Both the position numbers and the translations under genes were made by a program. Shown here piece by piece: positions 51,437 through 60,221 of a DNA stretch of 64,000 bases. Every line of letters starts with the position of its first letter. Position 1 is the stretch's first letter. The notes below the pieces were generated by a model, which did not search any database, was not told where the DNA came from, and saw only the letters and a list, made by a program, of their open reading frames with translations. Source of the stretch: Archangium gephyra (GTDB taxonomy: Bacteria; Myxococcota; Myxococcia; Myxococcales; Myxococcaceae); assembly GCA_003243425.1 (NCBI GenBank), contig QFQP01000015.1:89754-153753 (forward strand), written 5' to 3'.

Positions 51437-53686
51437 TCAGCGGGTTGCCGTCGCAGAAAGCGCCAACCCGTTGTGATTCCCGGCGCCGTCGGTGAGCCCG
51501 TTGGCGGCCACCTCGACGGTGAACAGGCCGGCCGACGACTGCGGTTCCGACACGTACGCGCGCTCGGTGTCGCTCCAGGTCAGCGTGGTGGCGGCGCCGT
51601 TCAACGTCGCGTTCACCGTGCCGCCCTTCACGCGCGCGCCCTCGCGGGGGTCTGCGTCGGCGTCGCGCACGCGGAAGTTCTTCACCGGGTCGTCGCGGTT
51701 GCTCGCGTGCTCGGTGGGGTTGGGCGGAAAGCGCACCTCGAGCGCGAGGCGGCCATCGGCGGTGAACCGCGCCGCCGCGCGCTGATCCGCCGACGTGCTG
51801 GCGCTCACCACGAAGCCGCGGCTGATCAACGAATAGTCCGACTCGGTTCCATTCTTGATCCGCCCCTTCGCCACCAGGCGGTACGTCGCCAGCGGCGTGG
51901 TGGGCAGCGTCTCGAACTGCACGCTCCACACGAACCTGCGCGCGGTGGCCGTGGGCTGCGCCTTGAACGTGGGCGTCGCCGCGTAGCGCAGAATCAACTC
52001 GGGGCCGTTCACCACCACGCGGGTGGCGCTCGCCTGCACGGGCACGAACGCGCCGCCCTGCTCGACCTCGAGCGAGACCTGCGGCGCACCGAGGCCCGGG
52101 TCGCCACCTTCGAACTCGAACACGTGCGTCGTCAGACGCTGGCCGTCGAGCGGCTCGGTGACGACGCGCGCGGGGCCCGTCGAGTCGGTGCGCGTGCGCG
52201 CTTCGACCGCGGGCAACGCCGCGACATCGGCCGCCGGTTGCGCGTCGTCGACCGTGGCCACGAACTGCTCGAGCTCGGTGAGCAGGTACGGCCCGAAGCG
52301 CCAGCCCCACGCCGACACCGTGGGCTCGTAGCCACCGCGCAGCCAGTCGTCTTCTTCCAGCAGGTAGCCGTAGTGGTCCTGCGAGTAGCCGACCGCGAAG
52401 ACGGTGGTCGCGCCGAGCGGCGCCAGGGTGCTGTGGAACTTGCGCGACAGGCCCGTGCCCAGCTCGCCGGGTGATGACACGAACGCCACGTCGTCGACCC
52501 GAACCAACGTCATCGCCGTCTTGAACGGAGGCCGCCGCGGCTCGAGCGGCAGGCAGCTCACCTCTGCGGGCGTCGACTTGATGGAGCCGCACACCGCGCT
52601 CATGCCGCCGGCCGCGCACTGAATGCCGCCGAACTCGGGGAACTCGCCTTCTGCGTAGCCCATGGCCTCGCGGCTCAAGGTGACGCCACGCTCGCGGAAG
52701 TCGAGCCGTGACTGCGCCTTCGCCGTGCCCGGGGCCGCCGCGTCGAAGGCCTGCTTCACCAGCACCGCCGCCGCGCGCCCCTGACGCTCGAGGCCCTGCA
52801 GCGCGTCGTGACCGAACGGGCTGCCCTTCGGCGACACGTCGCCCGCCGCGCCCTGCACGAACATGACGGGCACCCCGAGCAGGTCACCCGAATAGAGCTC
52901 GACGGCGCCGGTAATCTCCGTGGACACCAGCGTGTTCTCGCTGCCCAGCACCGTGCCGTGCATCGGGTAGTGCAGCATCGCGGTCAGCGGTTTGACGGGC
53001 GCGCCGCTGTCGTCGACCTCGTCGAGGCGCAGCACGGTGAACGCGGTGTCGCGGAAGTTCGCGCCGTACACAGGGTCGTTCTCGCAGCGGCGGTCGTTGT
53101 TGAAGTCGCTGCCGTCGACGCTCGCCACGCCGACGCTCACCCGCTTCAGGTTGGCGAACGCCTCGACGGTGGCGGCCACGATGGCCTGCGTCATGCGGTC
53201 TTCGACCTCGGCGTCGTAGTGGTCCATCACCAGTGACACGAAGTCGGTGCCGGTGGGCCCGCCCAGGCGCGCCGGCGGCATGATGCGCGCGGGGCTCGAG
53301 TGCGAATGCGTGGCGTGCATGAACACGTTGGCGCTCTCGCCGGCGGCCTTCAACGCCGCCTGGGTGCGCGCGCGCAGCGTCGACGAGATGAGCGTGGTGT
53401 CCATGCGGATGAAGGCCACGCGCGTGAGCCCGTTGGTCATCACGATGACGCGCACGGTGGGCTCGGTGTGGAGCCCGCGGCTCGCCGGCATCTGCCTGGC
53501 CCACGGGGAGCCCGGTTCATCGGAAGGGCGCGCGCGCGCGTAGCCACCCATGGTGATGCCGATGGGAATGTCGAGGCGGCGCGTGGCGACGGCGGCCTGC
53601 AGCGGGCCCGGTTCAGGCGGCGGCGGCTCGGCAGGAGGACACGCACAGAGAACGAGACACGTCAGGACGAGCAGGCGCGACGGCAT
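51437..53686 (-). CDS. Neutral/alkaline ceramidase lipoprotein
   Basis: A 749-residue lipoprotein with signal MPSRLLVLTCLVLCAC and a Pro-rich linker. The neutral ceramidase core is clear: His124, His127 and His129 of HATHSHSSP, His239 and His243 of HYPMHG, then VQGAAGDVSPKG, and PGELGTGLSRKF. The zinc-dependent enzyme hydrolyses ceramide to sphingosine and fatty acid. A beta-sandwich-like C-terminal region follows the catalytic domain. Together with the S1P-lyase-like gene 19 kb away, it hints at sphingolipid breakdown. Divergent from the universal stress gene. Confidence 0.85.
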   Translation of the reverse strand: MPSRLLVLTCLVLCACPPAEPPPPEPGPLQAAVATRRLDIPIGITMGGYARARPSDEPGSPWARQMPASRGLHTEPTVRVIVMTNGLTRVAFIRMDTTLISSTLRARTQAALKAAGESANVFMHATHSHSSPARIMPPARLGGPTGTDFVSLVMDHYDAEVEDRMTQAIVAATVEAFANLKRVSVGVASVDGSDFNNDRRCENDPVYGANFRDTAFTVLRLDEVDDSGAPVKPLTAMLHYPMHGTVLGSENTLVSTEITGAVELYSGDLLGVPVMFVQGAAGDVSPKGSPFGHDALQGLERQGRAAAVLVKQAFDAAAPGTAKAQSRLDFRERGVTLSREAMGYAEGEFPEFGGIQCAAGGMSAVCGSIKSTPAEVSCLPLEPRRPPFKTAMTLVRVDDVAFVSSPGELGTGLSRKFHSTLAPLGATTVFAVGYSQDHYGYLLEEDDWLRGGYEPTVSAWGWRFGPYLLTELEQFVATVDDAQPAADVAALPAVEARTRTDSTGPARVVTEPLDGQRLTTHVFEFEGGDPGLGAPQVSLEVEQGGAFVPVQASATRVVVNGPELILRYAATPTFKAQPTATARRFVWSVQFETLPTTPLATYRLVAKGRIKNGTESDYSLISRGFVVSASTSADQRAAARFTADGRLALEVRFPPNPTEHASNRDDPVKNFRVRDADADPREGARVKGGTVNATLNGAATTLTWSDTERAYVSEPQSSAGLFTVEVAANGLTDGAGNHNGLALSATATR

Positions 53687-53858
53687 GGGGGCGCGACGTA
53701 CTCAACGGCGCGCCCAGAAGGAACGCTGCGCAAGGTTCCATCTCGCTGGAGCGGTACTGGCCGATTGATCAGCGGTGCCGCGGGTTACGGCGCGCCGCCG
53801 TCAACGTGGCTCGCAATATGCGTGCACCAGCGCTTCCACCCTTCGAGAGGAGCCAGTC

Positions 53859-54764
53859 ATGGCCATCGTGTGTGCGACGCATTTCACGCAGTCATCCATC
53901 GACGCGCTGCACGTGGCAGCGATGTTGGCGTTCCGAACCAGGCAGAAGCTGTGGTTGTGCTGCGTGGTTCCGGGCACCGCGTCGAGCGACGACGACGCAA
54001 AGCATTCGCAGCTGGAGAACGAGGCGACGGCCTTGCGTGAGGCCGGGGTCGACGTGGAGACCGCGCTCCTTCATGGGCAGCTGGAGCGCTCACTGGGGCG
54101 GTTGTGTCACGACGTGGCGGCGCAGCTGCTGGTCGTGGGTGACACCAGCCACATGCGCAACGGCGCCTTCGCCACGCCGGTCGACCGCATCGCCGAGGGC
54201 GTGAGCGTGCCGACGCTGGTGGTGAAGAGCGCGCGGCCCTTCGAGGCGTGGGCGTTGGGCCAGAAGCCGCTCAAGGTGTTGCTGGCCATCGACCATTCCT
54301 GGAGCTCGATGCTGGCGAGGAACTGGCTCACCAGGCTTGCGGGCTACGGCGCGCTCGACGTCGTGGCCACGCACGTCTGGTCGCCCGATGAAGAGGCCGC
54401 GCGCCATGGCAAGGCGTCGCCGCCGAGTGACGCCGAGACGGAGGCGATGTCGGCGCAGCTCGTCGACGACACGCACGCCGCGCTGCGAGGGCTGCCGACC
54501 AACGTGCAGACGCGCGTGCAGCTGGAGGTCGGCCGGGGGAACGTCGGCGCGCTGTTGCTGAGCCTCGCCGCCCGCGAGCAGGTCGACGTGATGGTGCTGG
54601 GCACGCACCCGCACCGCGGCCTGCTGGGCCGCCTGACGTCGGTGACACACGAGGTGCTCACCAACGGGTTGATGTCGATTGCCCTGGTGCCCGACGAGTC
54701 GCCGTCGGCGTTGACGGATCAAGGTGCGCGGGCCGCCCTCGCGGCGCAACAGCGCAGCCGCTGA
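53859..54764 (+). CDS. Tandem universal stress protein
   Basis: A 301-residue protein with two USP domains. The second has the nucleotide-site pattern VMVLGTHPHRGLLGRLTSVTHEVLTN; the first has LLVVGDTSHMRNGAFATPVDRI, a degenerate version. USPs bind ATP or act in stress survival. GAGAGGAG lies just upstream of the ATG at 53859. It converges on a lipoprotein gene, ends three bases before it. Confidence 0.83.
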   Translation: MAIVCATHFTQSSIDALHVAAMLAFRTRQKLWLCCVVPGTASSDDDAKHSQLENEATALREAGVDVETALLHGQLERSLGRLCHDVAAQLLVVGDTSHMRNGAFATPVDRIAEGVSVPTLVVKSARPFEAWALGQKPLKVLLAIDHSWSSMLARNWLTRLAGYGALDVVATHVWSPDEEAARHGKASPPSDAETEAMSAQLVDDTHAALRGLPTNVQTRVQLEVGRGNVGALLLSLAAREQVDVMVLGTHPHRGLLGRLTSVTHEVLTNGLMSIALVPDESPSALTDQGARAALAAQQRSR

Positions 54765-54767
54765 CGG

Positions 54768-55271
54768 TCACGGCGTCACGGGCGTCGCGTTTCCCCAGCC
54801 GCGCCCGCCGTAGCTCACGAAGCCGTCGGCCTTCAGCTGCACCAGCGACGAGAGCTGCTGCTCGTATTTCTTCGGGAACCTGAAGGCCCGGCGCTCACAG
54901 TTCACCTGCACGTTGGCCACGTCGACCCACGGCGCGCCCGCTTCCAACGACGCGCCACCCACGTCGACGTCGGTCACCAGGTTCACCACCAACGCGTCAC
55001 CGGGCGTCACCAGCGTCGCCGCGACCGAAGAGACCCAGCCGTCACGGTCGGCCTTCACCGTCGACCACGTGAAGCGCACGAAGGCCGGGCGGAAGGGCAT
55101 GGCCTCGCACACCGGCACCAGTGACTCCCAGCTGGCCTGCGGCTGGGCGCTCGCGCGCACCGCTTCGCCTGACCGCACCAGCCGCAACACCGGGAGCGGG
55201 CCGGCCGGCGTGGCCGTCGATTCGGCACACGCGCCGAGGAGCACCAGGGACACCACGGTCATCAACCGCAT
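54768..55271 (-). CDS. Small lipoprotein of unknown function
   Basis: A 167-residue lipoprotein with signal MRLMTVVSLVLLGAC (lipobox Cys15). The body is beta-rich with VRASAQPQASWESLVPVCE and FVRFTWSTVKADRDGWV. Cys in VPVCE and VNCERR could form a disulfide. No family recognised. The next gene on this strand lies 72 bases upstream. Confidence 0.6.
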   Translation of the reverse strand: MRLMTVVSLVLLGACAESTATPAGPLPVLRLVRSGEAVRASAQPQASWESLVPVCEAMPFRPAFVRFTWSTVKADRDGWVSSVAATLVTPGDALVVNLVTDVDVGGASLEAGAPWVDVANVQVNCERRAFRFPKKYEQQLSSLVQLKADGFVSYGGRGWGNATPVTP

Positions 55272-55343
55272 CACACGCTCCAAAGATGAAGGGCCGGCGA
55301 GCTGCATGCCCACCGGCCCCGCACTGACGTCACGTCACGGCGT

Positions 55344-58217
55344 TCACGGAGTGATCTGCACGTTCAACGCGAACGTGCCGGCCGACGCCGTCGGGAACGA
55401 CGACACCAGCAGGAACACCGTCTGCGGCGCGGCACCGGCGTTGGTGTAGGTCACCACGCGGGGCGTGGTCGGCGAGTTCTCATCGTCGGCAGCCGCCAGA
55501 CACGTCGCCATGTTGTTGCAGTTGGTGTCGGGGCCCGCGATGAGGTTCACCACCGGGTCGGCCATGGTGCCCGTGGTGGCGTTGATGGTCGCCGTCAGCG
55601 TCTTGCCCGGGTCCAGCGTGATGCTGAACACGCGCTCTGGGCCGCCGTACGTCGCGCAGGTCATCGACGACGAGGGAATGGCGTACTGCCGCGAGAAGCC
55701 CGTCCACGCCAGGCCGACCTGCGTCCCCGACGCCGCGATGACCTCCGGCACGGCGCAGGTCTCGCCAGCCGAAATCATCGACTCCACCGCCGTCAGCGTG
55801 AACGCTGTGTTCGCCGTCGCCGGCGCCGTGTCACCGACCATGAGCAGCGCGTTGATGGCCGCGCCGGTGTCGTTCACGTAGGTCAACGTCTCGACCGCGC
55901 CGCGCGCCGTGGCGTTGGCGCTGCCCGCACACGTCCGCATCGCCGAGTCACACACCGAGGCCGGCGTGGTGATGAGGTTCATCAGCAGGTTCGGGCCCGC
56001 CATGGTGTCGGTCACCGTGGGCGTCGCGGTGAACGTCACCGCGCGGTTCGCGGGAATGGTGACGGTGTACACGCGCTCCTTGCCCAGGGTGTTGCTCGCG
56101 CAGCCGGCGCCGCTCGCGTAATCGAGCAGGAAGTTGTCGAGGTTGCCGGTGGTCGGCGAGCCCACCACCAACGCCGTGCTGGCCGTGGTGCAGGTGTCGT
56201 CAGCCGGAGGCACCGCCGAGGTGAACGCGATGTCGAACACCCCGCCCGTGGGCGACGACGAGTCGACGATGGCGAAGACCTCCTTCGGCGCCGCGCCCTG
56301 GTTGAAGAACGTCGCCGTGCGCACGCTCGCCGCGCCGGGCGCGTTGCCCTGGCACACGCGCGGCATCACGTCGCAGTTCGCCGCCGGGCCTTCGACCAGC
56401 GCGATGGACGGAGAGAACGACGCGCCACCGTCAGGCAGCAACGCCGGGGTCACCGTCACCACGCCGCGCTCGCCGTTGGGCACCGTCACCTTGAAGGCGT
56501 GGTCGCCATTGAGCGTGCCGGTGATGGGGCAGCCCGTGCCGCCGCTGTAGTCGTTCGAGTAGTTCACGGTGGTCTGCATGGTGAGCGGGGCGGTGAGCGC
56601 CGTCGCCGTCGCGCAGGTGTCGCCCTGGGGCGGGTCGTCGACCGTCGCCGTCAAGGTGAAGGTGCCGGCGCTGCCACCCCAGTCGTCCACCACCACCACG
56701 TACTGCTGCGTCGACCCGGAGTTGTTCACGTACACCAGGCGCTCGTCGTCGCCGTCGAAGCCCACGTCGGCCGCGGCCACACAGCTGGTCGCGCACTGCA
56801 CCTGCGCCTCGACGAGGCTCAACGTCGCGTCGGTGTTGCCGCTGGTGACGGTGAGGTCGACGGTGAGGCGCTTACCGTTCGGCACATCGATGGTGTACGC
56901 GCGGTCATTGCCGGGCGCGTAGCCGCAGTCAGTGGCGTCGGTGTCGAAGTTGTAGTCGTCGGTGTAGGTGTCGATGGTCTGGCCGGTGAGCGGCGTGCCC
57001 GAGGTCAGCGACAGCGGCGCGGTGCAGCTGTCGTCGCCCGGGGGCGTGGTGAGCGTCGCCACGATGTCGAACGTGCCGGTGGTGACGAAGTTGCCGTCGG
57101 CCACGATGAACACGGTCTGCGGGCCGGTGCCGGTGTTCTTCCACAGCAGCTCTTCGGCTTCGCCCGCGCCTCCCGAGTCGACCGCGGCCACGCAGGTCGC
57201 GCCGCACTCCGCCGCCGTCTCCGACAGCGAGAGCGTGAGGTCGAGCGTCGCCGACGGGGTGCCGGTCACCTTGAGCACGTCGCCCGCGGGCACCTCAATC
57301 TTGTAGGTGACGTCGTTCGAGCCCTTGCCGGCGCACGACGAGCTCTGCGACGCCGACTGGTAGTCGTTGCCGAAGCTGTCGAGGGCCTGCCCGGTCAGCG
57401 GCGTGTCTTTGGTGAGCGCCACGGCCGTGTCACAGCGGTCGCCGTTGGTGCCCGGCGCGGCGATGGTGATGGCCACCTGGAACTCGCCTTCGTTGGTGAC
57501 GCCCTGCCCGCCGTCTTCACTGTCGATGGGCGCCGCGAAGCCCGAGTCGACCACCACGAACACCTCGACGTCGGCGCCGGTGTCGTTGAACCACGTGGCG
57601 GTCTCGACGGCGTCGAGAAGCTCGGGGTCATCGGAGCCCGAGAGGCAGGTGATGGCCGAGCCACCGTCGGCGTTGACGGCGTCGCAGTTCGAGGCCGGCG
57701 CCTGCACCAGGTACACCGAGAGGTCGTACTGGTTGGGCATCGTGGTCTTGCTGGTGGCGCGCACCGAGATGCGCTGACCGGCCGGCACGTTCACCTTGTA
57801 GACGGTGTCGGGGCCGGGGTTGACGAAGCCCGTGCAGTCCGGCGTGGGCGAGTAGTTGTGAACCTGACCCACGGTCTCACCGTTGACGGTCGCCGAGCCG
57901 GTGACCGCCGAGGCCATCTGGCAGGTGTCGCCGCCCGCGAGGTTCTGTTCTCCCGTGCCGCCGCCCGTCGCCGTACCGCCGCCCGTCGCGGTGCCGCCGC
58001 CCGTGGTGTTGGTGCCGCCGCCCGTCGTTCCACTGCCGCCGCCGGTGGTGCCGAAGCCGCCGCCCGTGGTGCCGGTCTGGCAAACGCCCGACGCGGTGTC
58101 GCAAACCTGCCCCGCGCTGCAATCGGCGTTGGTAGTGCACTGCTTGGAGCCACCGCACGCGACGAGCGCGAGCGCGGCAGCGAAGAGGAGGCTCTTCGTC
58201 ATCAGACTTTTCGTCAT
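55344..58217 (-). CDS. Large repeat lipoprotein with a TGGG linker and PPC-like domains
   Basis: A ~957-residue lipoprotein. Signal sequence ending in LVACGG gives the lipobox; QCTTNADCSAGQVCD follows, then a Thr/Gly linker of TGGG units (about residues 48-85). From ~90 onward there are about nine ~95-residue repeats with the pattern GDTCxxAxAL, TPLTGQT, DYxxxxxxC, GxDxxYxxxVPxG, VDLTVT, all beta-rich and like bacterial pre-peptidase C-terminal (PPC) domains. The protein probably decorates the cell surface. The start is uncertain because the codons for MTKSL occur twice in a row (58217 and 58202). Confidence 0.75.
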   Translation of the reverse strand: MTKSLMTKSLLFAAALALVACGGSKQCTTNADCSAGQVCDTASGVCQTGTTGGGFGTTGGGSGTTGGGTNTTGGGTATGGGTATGGGTGEQNLAGGDTCQMASAVTGSATVNGETVGQVHNYSPTPDCTGFVNPGPDTVYKVNVPAGQRISVRATSKTTMPNQYDLSVYLVQAPASNCDAVNADGGSAITCLSGSDDPELLDAVETATWFNDTGADVEVFVVVDSGFAAPIDSEDGGQGVTNEGEFQVAITIAAPGTNGDRCDTAVALTKDTPLTGQALDSFGNDYQSASQSSSCAGKGSNDVTYKIEVPAGDVLKVTGTPSATLDLTLSLSETAAECGATCVAAVDSGGAGEAEELLWKNTGTGPQTVFIVADGNFVTTGTFDIVATLTTPPGDDSCTAPLSLTSGTPLTGQTIDTYTDDYNFDTDATDCGYAPGNDRAYTIDVPNGKRLTVDLTVTSGNTDATLSLVEAQVQCATSCVAAADVGFDGDDERLVYVNNSGSTQQYVVVVDDWGGSAGTFTLTATVDDPPQGDTCATATALTAPLTMQTTVNYSNDYSGGTGCPITGTLNGDHAFKVTVPNGERGVVTVTPALLPDGGASFSPSIALVEGPAANCDVMPRVCQGNAPGAASVRTATFFNQGAAPKEVFAIVDSSSPTGGVFDIAFTSAVPPADDTCTTASTALVVGSPTTGNLDNFLLDYASGAGCASNTLGKERVYTVTIPANRAVTFTATPTVTDTMAGPNLLMNLITTPASVCDSAMRTCAGSANATARGAVETLTYVNDTGAAINALLMVGDTAPATANTAFTLTAVESMISAGETCAVPEVIAASGTQVGLAWTGFSRQYAIPSSSMTCATYGGPERVFSITLDPGKTLTATINATTGTMADPVVNLIAGPDTNCNNMATCLAAADDENSPTTPRVVTYTNAGAAPQTVFLLVSSFPTASAGTFALNVQITP
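57955..58076. repeat. Coding tandem repeat encoding the TGGG linker
   Basis: Short repeats of the kind GCCGCCCGT-CGCGGT with 15-18 base periods on the plus strand, encoding TGGG/TATGGG units on the minus strand. They can expand or contract by slippage without breaking the frame, because units are multiples of three. Confidence 0.6.
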
Positions 58218-58356
58218 GTCGAACCAGAGATGAGGTGGCGGGTACGGCCACTCGCCACACGGGGTTGAGCTGTCGGCTGTACCAGACGCGCAACGTGCCT
58301 GAATACACCTGCGCACAAGGTGGCGTGCTTTCCCATCGCATGAGAAACGGTGTCGC

Positions 58357-59061
58357 GTGACGTGGGCACAGCTGCTGGTGACAGCGTTGTGGGGAGGGCT
58401 GATGGCGCTCGAGCGCCGGGCCTTTCTGCAGGCCATGGTCTCGCGGCCCCTGGTGGCAGGCACGTTGATGGGGTTGCTGTTGGGTGACGCGTCGGCCGGT
58501 CTGTATGTGGGGCTGGTGTTCGAGTTGCTCCACCTGGGCGGCGCGTCACTGGGTGGTGCGCACCCGGACCACGACACCTTGCCGGCGGTGGCAGGCGCAG
58601 CGATGGCTGCGGCCATGGGTCAGGCCTCGGGGAGCGACGCCACGCCGGCGATGTGGGCGTTGGCGATTCTGGTGTGCGCGCCCTTCGGGCGGGCGGGCAT
58701 GCGGCTCGAGAACCGGTTGGACGAGCGCGCGCGCAAGTACTTCGGGCGCGCGGTGACGGCGGCCGACGCAGGCAACCTGGCGAAGGCCGGGCGGCAGAAC
58801 CTGCGGGCCATGTGGCCCCAGTTCGTCTTCTACGGGTTGTTGTGTGCGGGGGCGGCGGCGGCGGGGCCGACCCTGGAGTGGGGCCTCGAGCGCGTGCCGA
58901 TGCCGGTGCTGCGCGGCCTGGCGTGGACGTACCCGGCGATGGGCGTGGCGGCGGCGGGCATCGCGGTGCGCGGGAGCCATGCGCCGAAGCGGTTGCTCAT
59001 CGCGGTGGTGACGGCCGTGGTGACGGCGGGCGTGATGCTGGTGACGAGGTCGCTGTCGTGA
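58357..59061 (+). CDS. PTS mannose/sorbose-family IIC component
   Basis: A 234-residue membrane protein of the mannose-type PTS IIC family, with several helices (LLVTALWGGLMALERRAFLQAM, VAGTLMGLLLGDASAGLYVGLVFELL, MWALAILVCAPFG). IIC forms the sugar channel with IID. GTG start at 58357. It is followed 53 bases later by IID. No IIA or IIB gene appears upstream; the neighbour there is a divergent lipoprotein. Confidence 0.85.
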   Translation: MTWAQLLVTALWGGLMALERRAFLQAMVSRPLVAGTLMGLLLGDASAGLYVGLVFELLHLGGASLGGAHPDHDTLPAVAGAAMAAAMGQASGSDATPAMWALAILVCAPFGRAGMRLENRLDERARKYFGRAVTAADAGNLAKAGRQNLRAMWPQFVFYGLLCAGAAAAGPTLEWGLERVPMPVLRGLAWTYPAMGVAAAGIAVRGSHAPKRLLIAVVTAVVTAGVMLVTRSLS

Positions 59062-59113
59062 GGCCCGTGGGCATCGACAGGGCTCAACGCGTCGGCGGGT
59101 CGGGGCTCCCGCC

Positions 59114-59914
59114 GTGACGACCCCCGGGCCCACCCAGCTCGAGCTGCTGCCCACGGCGCCGCCGGAGCTGCCGTTCTGGACGCTGGTGCGCGTCGCCTTC
59201 CGTTCGCTCTTCATTCAGGCCGGCTTCTCACCGGAGGCGATGCAGACGCTGGGGCTGCTCTACGCGCTCGCGCCGGCCTGGCCACACCTCTACGCCGACG
59301 AGGCCTCGCGCAACGCGGCCGTGCGCCGGCACCTCACGCCCTTCAACACGCACCCCTACGCGGCGGCGGCGCTGGTCGGCGGCATCCTCTTCTACGAGCT
59401 GCGCCACGCGCGGCATCAGGGCCCGGCCGAAGACATCGCGCGCTTCAAGACCACGTTGATGGGCCCGCTCGCCGCGCTGGGAGACGGCTTCTTCTGGCTC
59501 TCGCTGCGCCCGGCCACCGGAGCCATCGGCGTGGCGCTCATTCCCCTGATGGGCGTGTGGGCGCCGCTGGCCTTCATCATCGCGTACAACGCGGTGCACT
59601 TCGCGGCGCGCGGGTGGCTCTTCGTGGCCGGGTACCGCCATGGCAGCGGCGTGGTGGCGCGGCTCAAAGAGCTCAAGGTGCCTACGTGGAGCAACCGCCT
59701 GCGCTCGGTGGCCGCGGCGGCGGCGGCGGGCATGGGCGCGTGGGTCGCGCTGCGCTTCGGCGCGCTCTCGGGGAGCGACTCGGCGCTCTACGTGTCGGGC
59801 GCTTCATTCGGTCTGGGCGTCATCGGGGTGCTGCTGGTCGAGCGCAACGTGTCGCCCCTGGCGGTGCTGTACGGAACGGCCGCGCTGGCAGGTCTGGCGG
59901 GCGTGTTCTGGTGA
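59114..59914 (+). CDS. PTS mannose/sorbose-family IID component
   Basis: A 266-residue membrane protein of the IID family: FWTLVRVAFRSLFIQAGFSPEAMQTLG, FNTHPYAAAALVGGILFYE, LMGPLAALGDGFFWLSLRP and the terminal helices. The FNTHPY and GPLAALGD segments are the recognition marks. It works with IIC. GTG start 59114, HPr follows after 31 bases. Confidence 0.87.
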   Translation: MTTPGPTQLELLPTAPPELPFWTLVRVAFRSLFIQAGFSPEAMQTLGLLYALAPAWPHLYADEASRNAAVRRHLTPFNTHPYAAAALVGGILFYELRHARHQGPAEDIARFKTTLMGPLAALGDGFFWLSLRPATGAIGVALIPLMGVWAPLAFIIAYNAVHFAARGWLFVAGYRHGSGVVARLKELKVPTWSNRLRSVAAAAAAGMGAWVALRFGALSGSDSALYVSGASFGLGVIGVLLVERNVSPLAVLYGTAALAGLAGVFW

Positions 59915-59945
59915 TGTTCTCTTCTGGTTTCGAAAGGTGAGCTCC

Positions 59946-60221
59946 GTGGACAAGGTCGAAGGTGAATTCACCATCATCAACGCGCTGGGGTTGCACGCGC
60001 GCGCGGCGGCGCAGCTGGTGAAGGCAGCCAACCGCTACACCTGTGACGTCGAGCTGGAGTGTGAAGGCCAGTCCGTCAACGGCAAGAGCATCATGGGCGT
60101 GCTGATGCTGGCGGCCGCGCAGGGCATGCAGGTGAAGCTCAAGTGCTCGGGCGAGAACGCGAAGGCGTGCTTCGACGAGATCGTCGCGCTCATCAACAAC
60201 AGGTTCGGCGAGCCCAGGTGA
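59946..60221 (+). CDS. ptsH: HPr phosphocarrier protein
   Basis: A 91-residue HPr. Active-site His17 lies in NALGLHARAAAQLVKAA, and the regulatory Ser48 in NGKSIMGVLMLAA. HPr accepts phosphate from enzyme I and passes it to IIA. The presence of the Ser site suggests HPr kinase control. A GTG at 59946 follows GGTGAG; an earlier GTG at 59937 would add three residues. Its stop overlaps the cysteine desulfurase start (GTGA). Confidence 0.9.
   Translation: MDKVEGEFTIINALGLHARAAAQLVKAANRYTCDVELECEGQSVNGKSIMGVLMLAAAQGMQVKLKCSGENAKACFDEIVALINNRFGEPR

Noticed and set aside
57955..58076. CRISPR array
   Set aside because: Units are short, coding, and have no unique spacers; they encode a TGGG linker.
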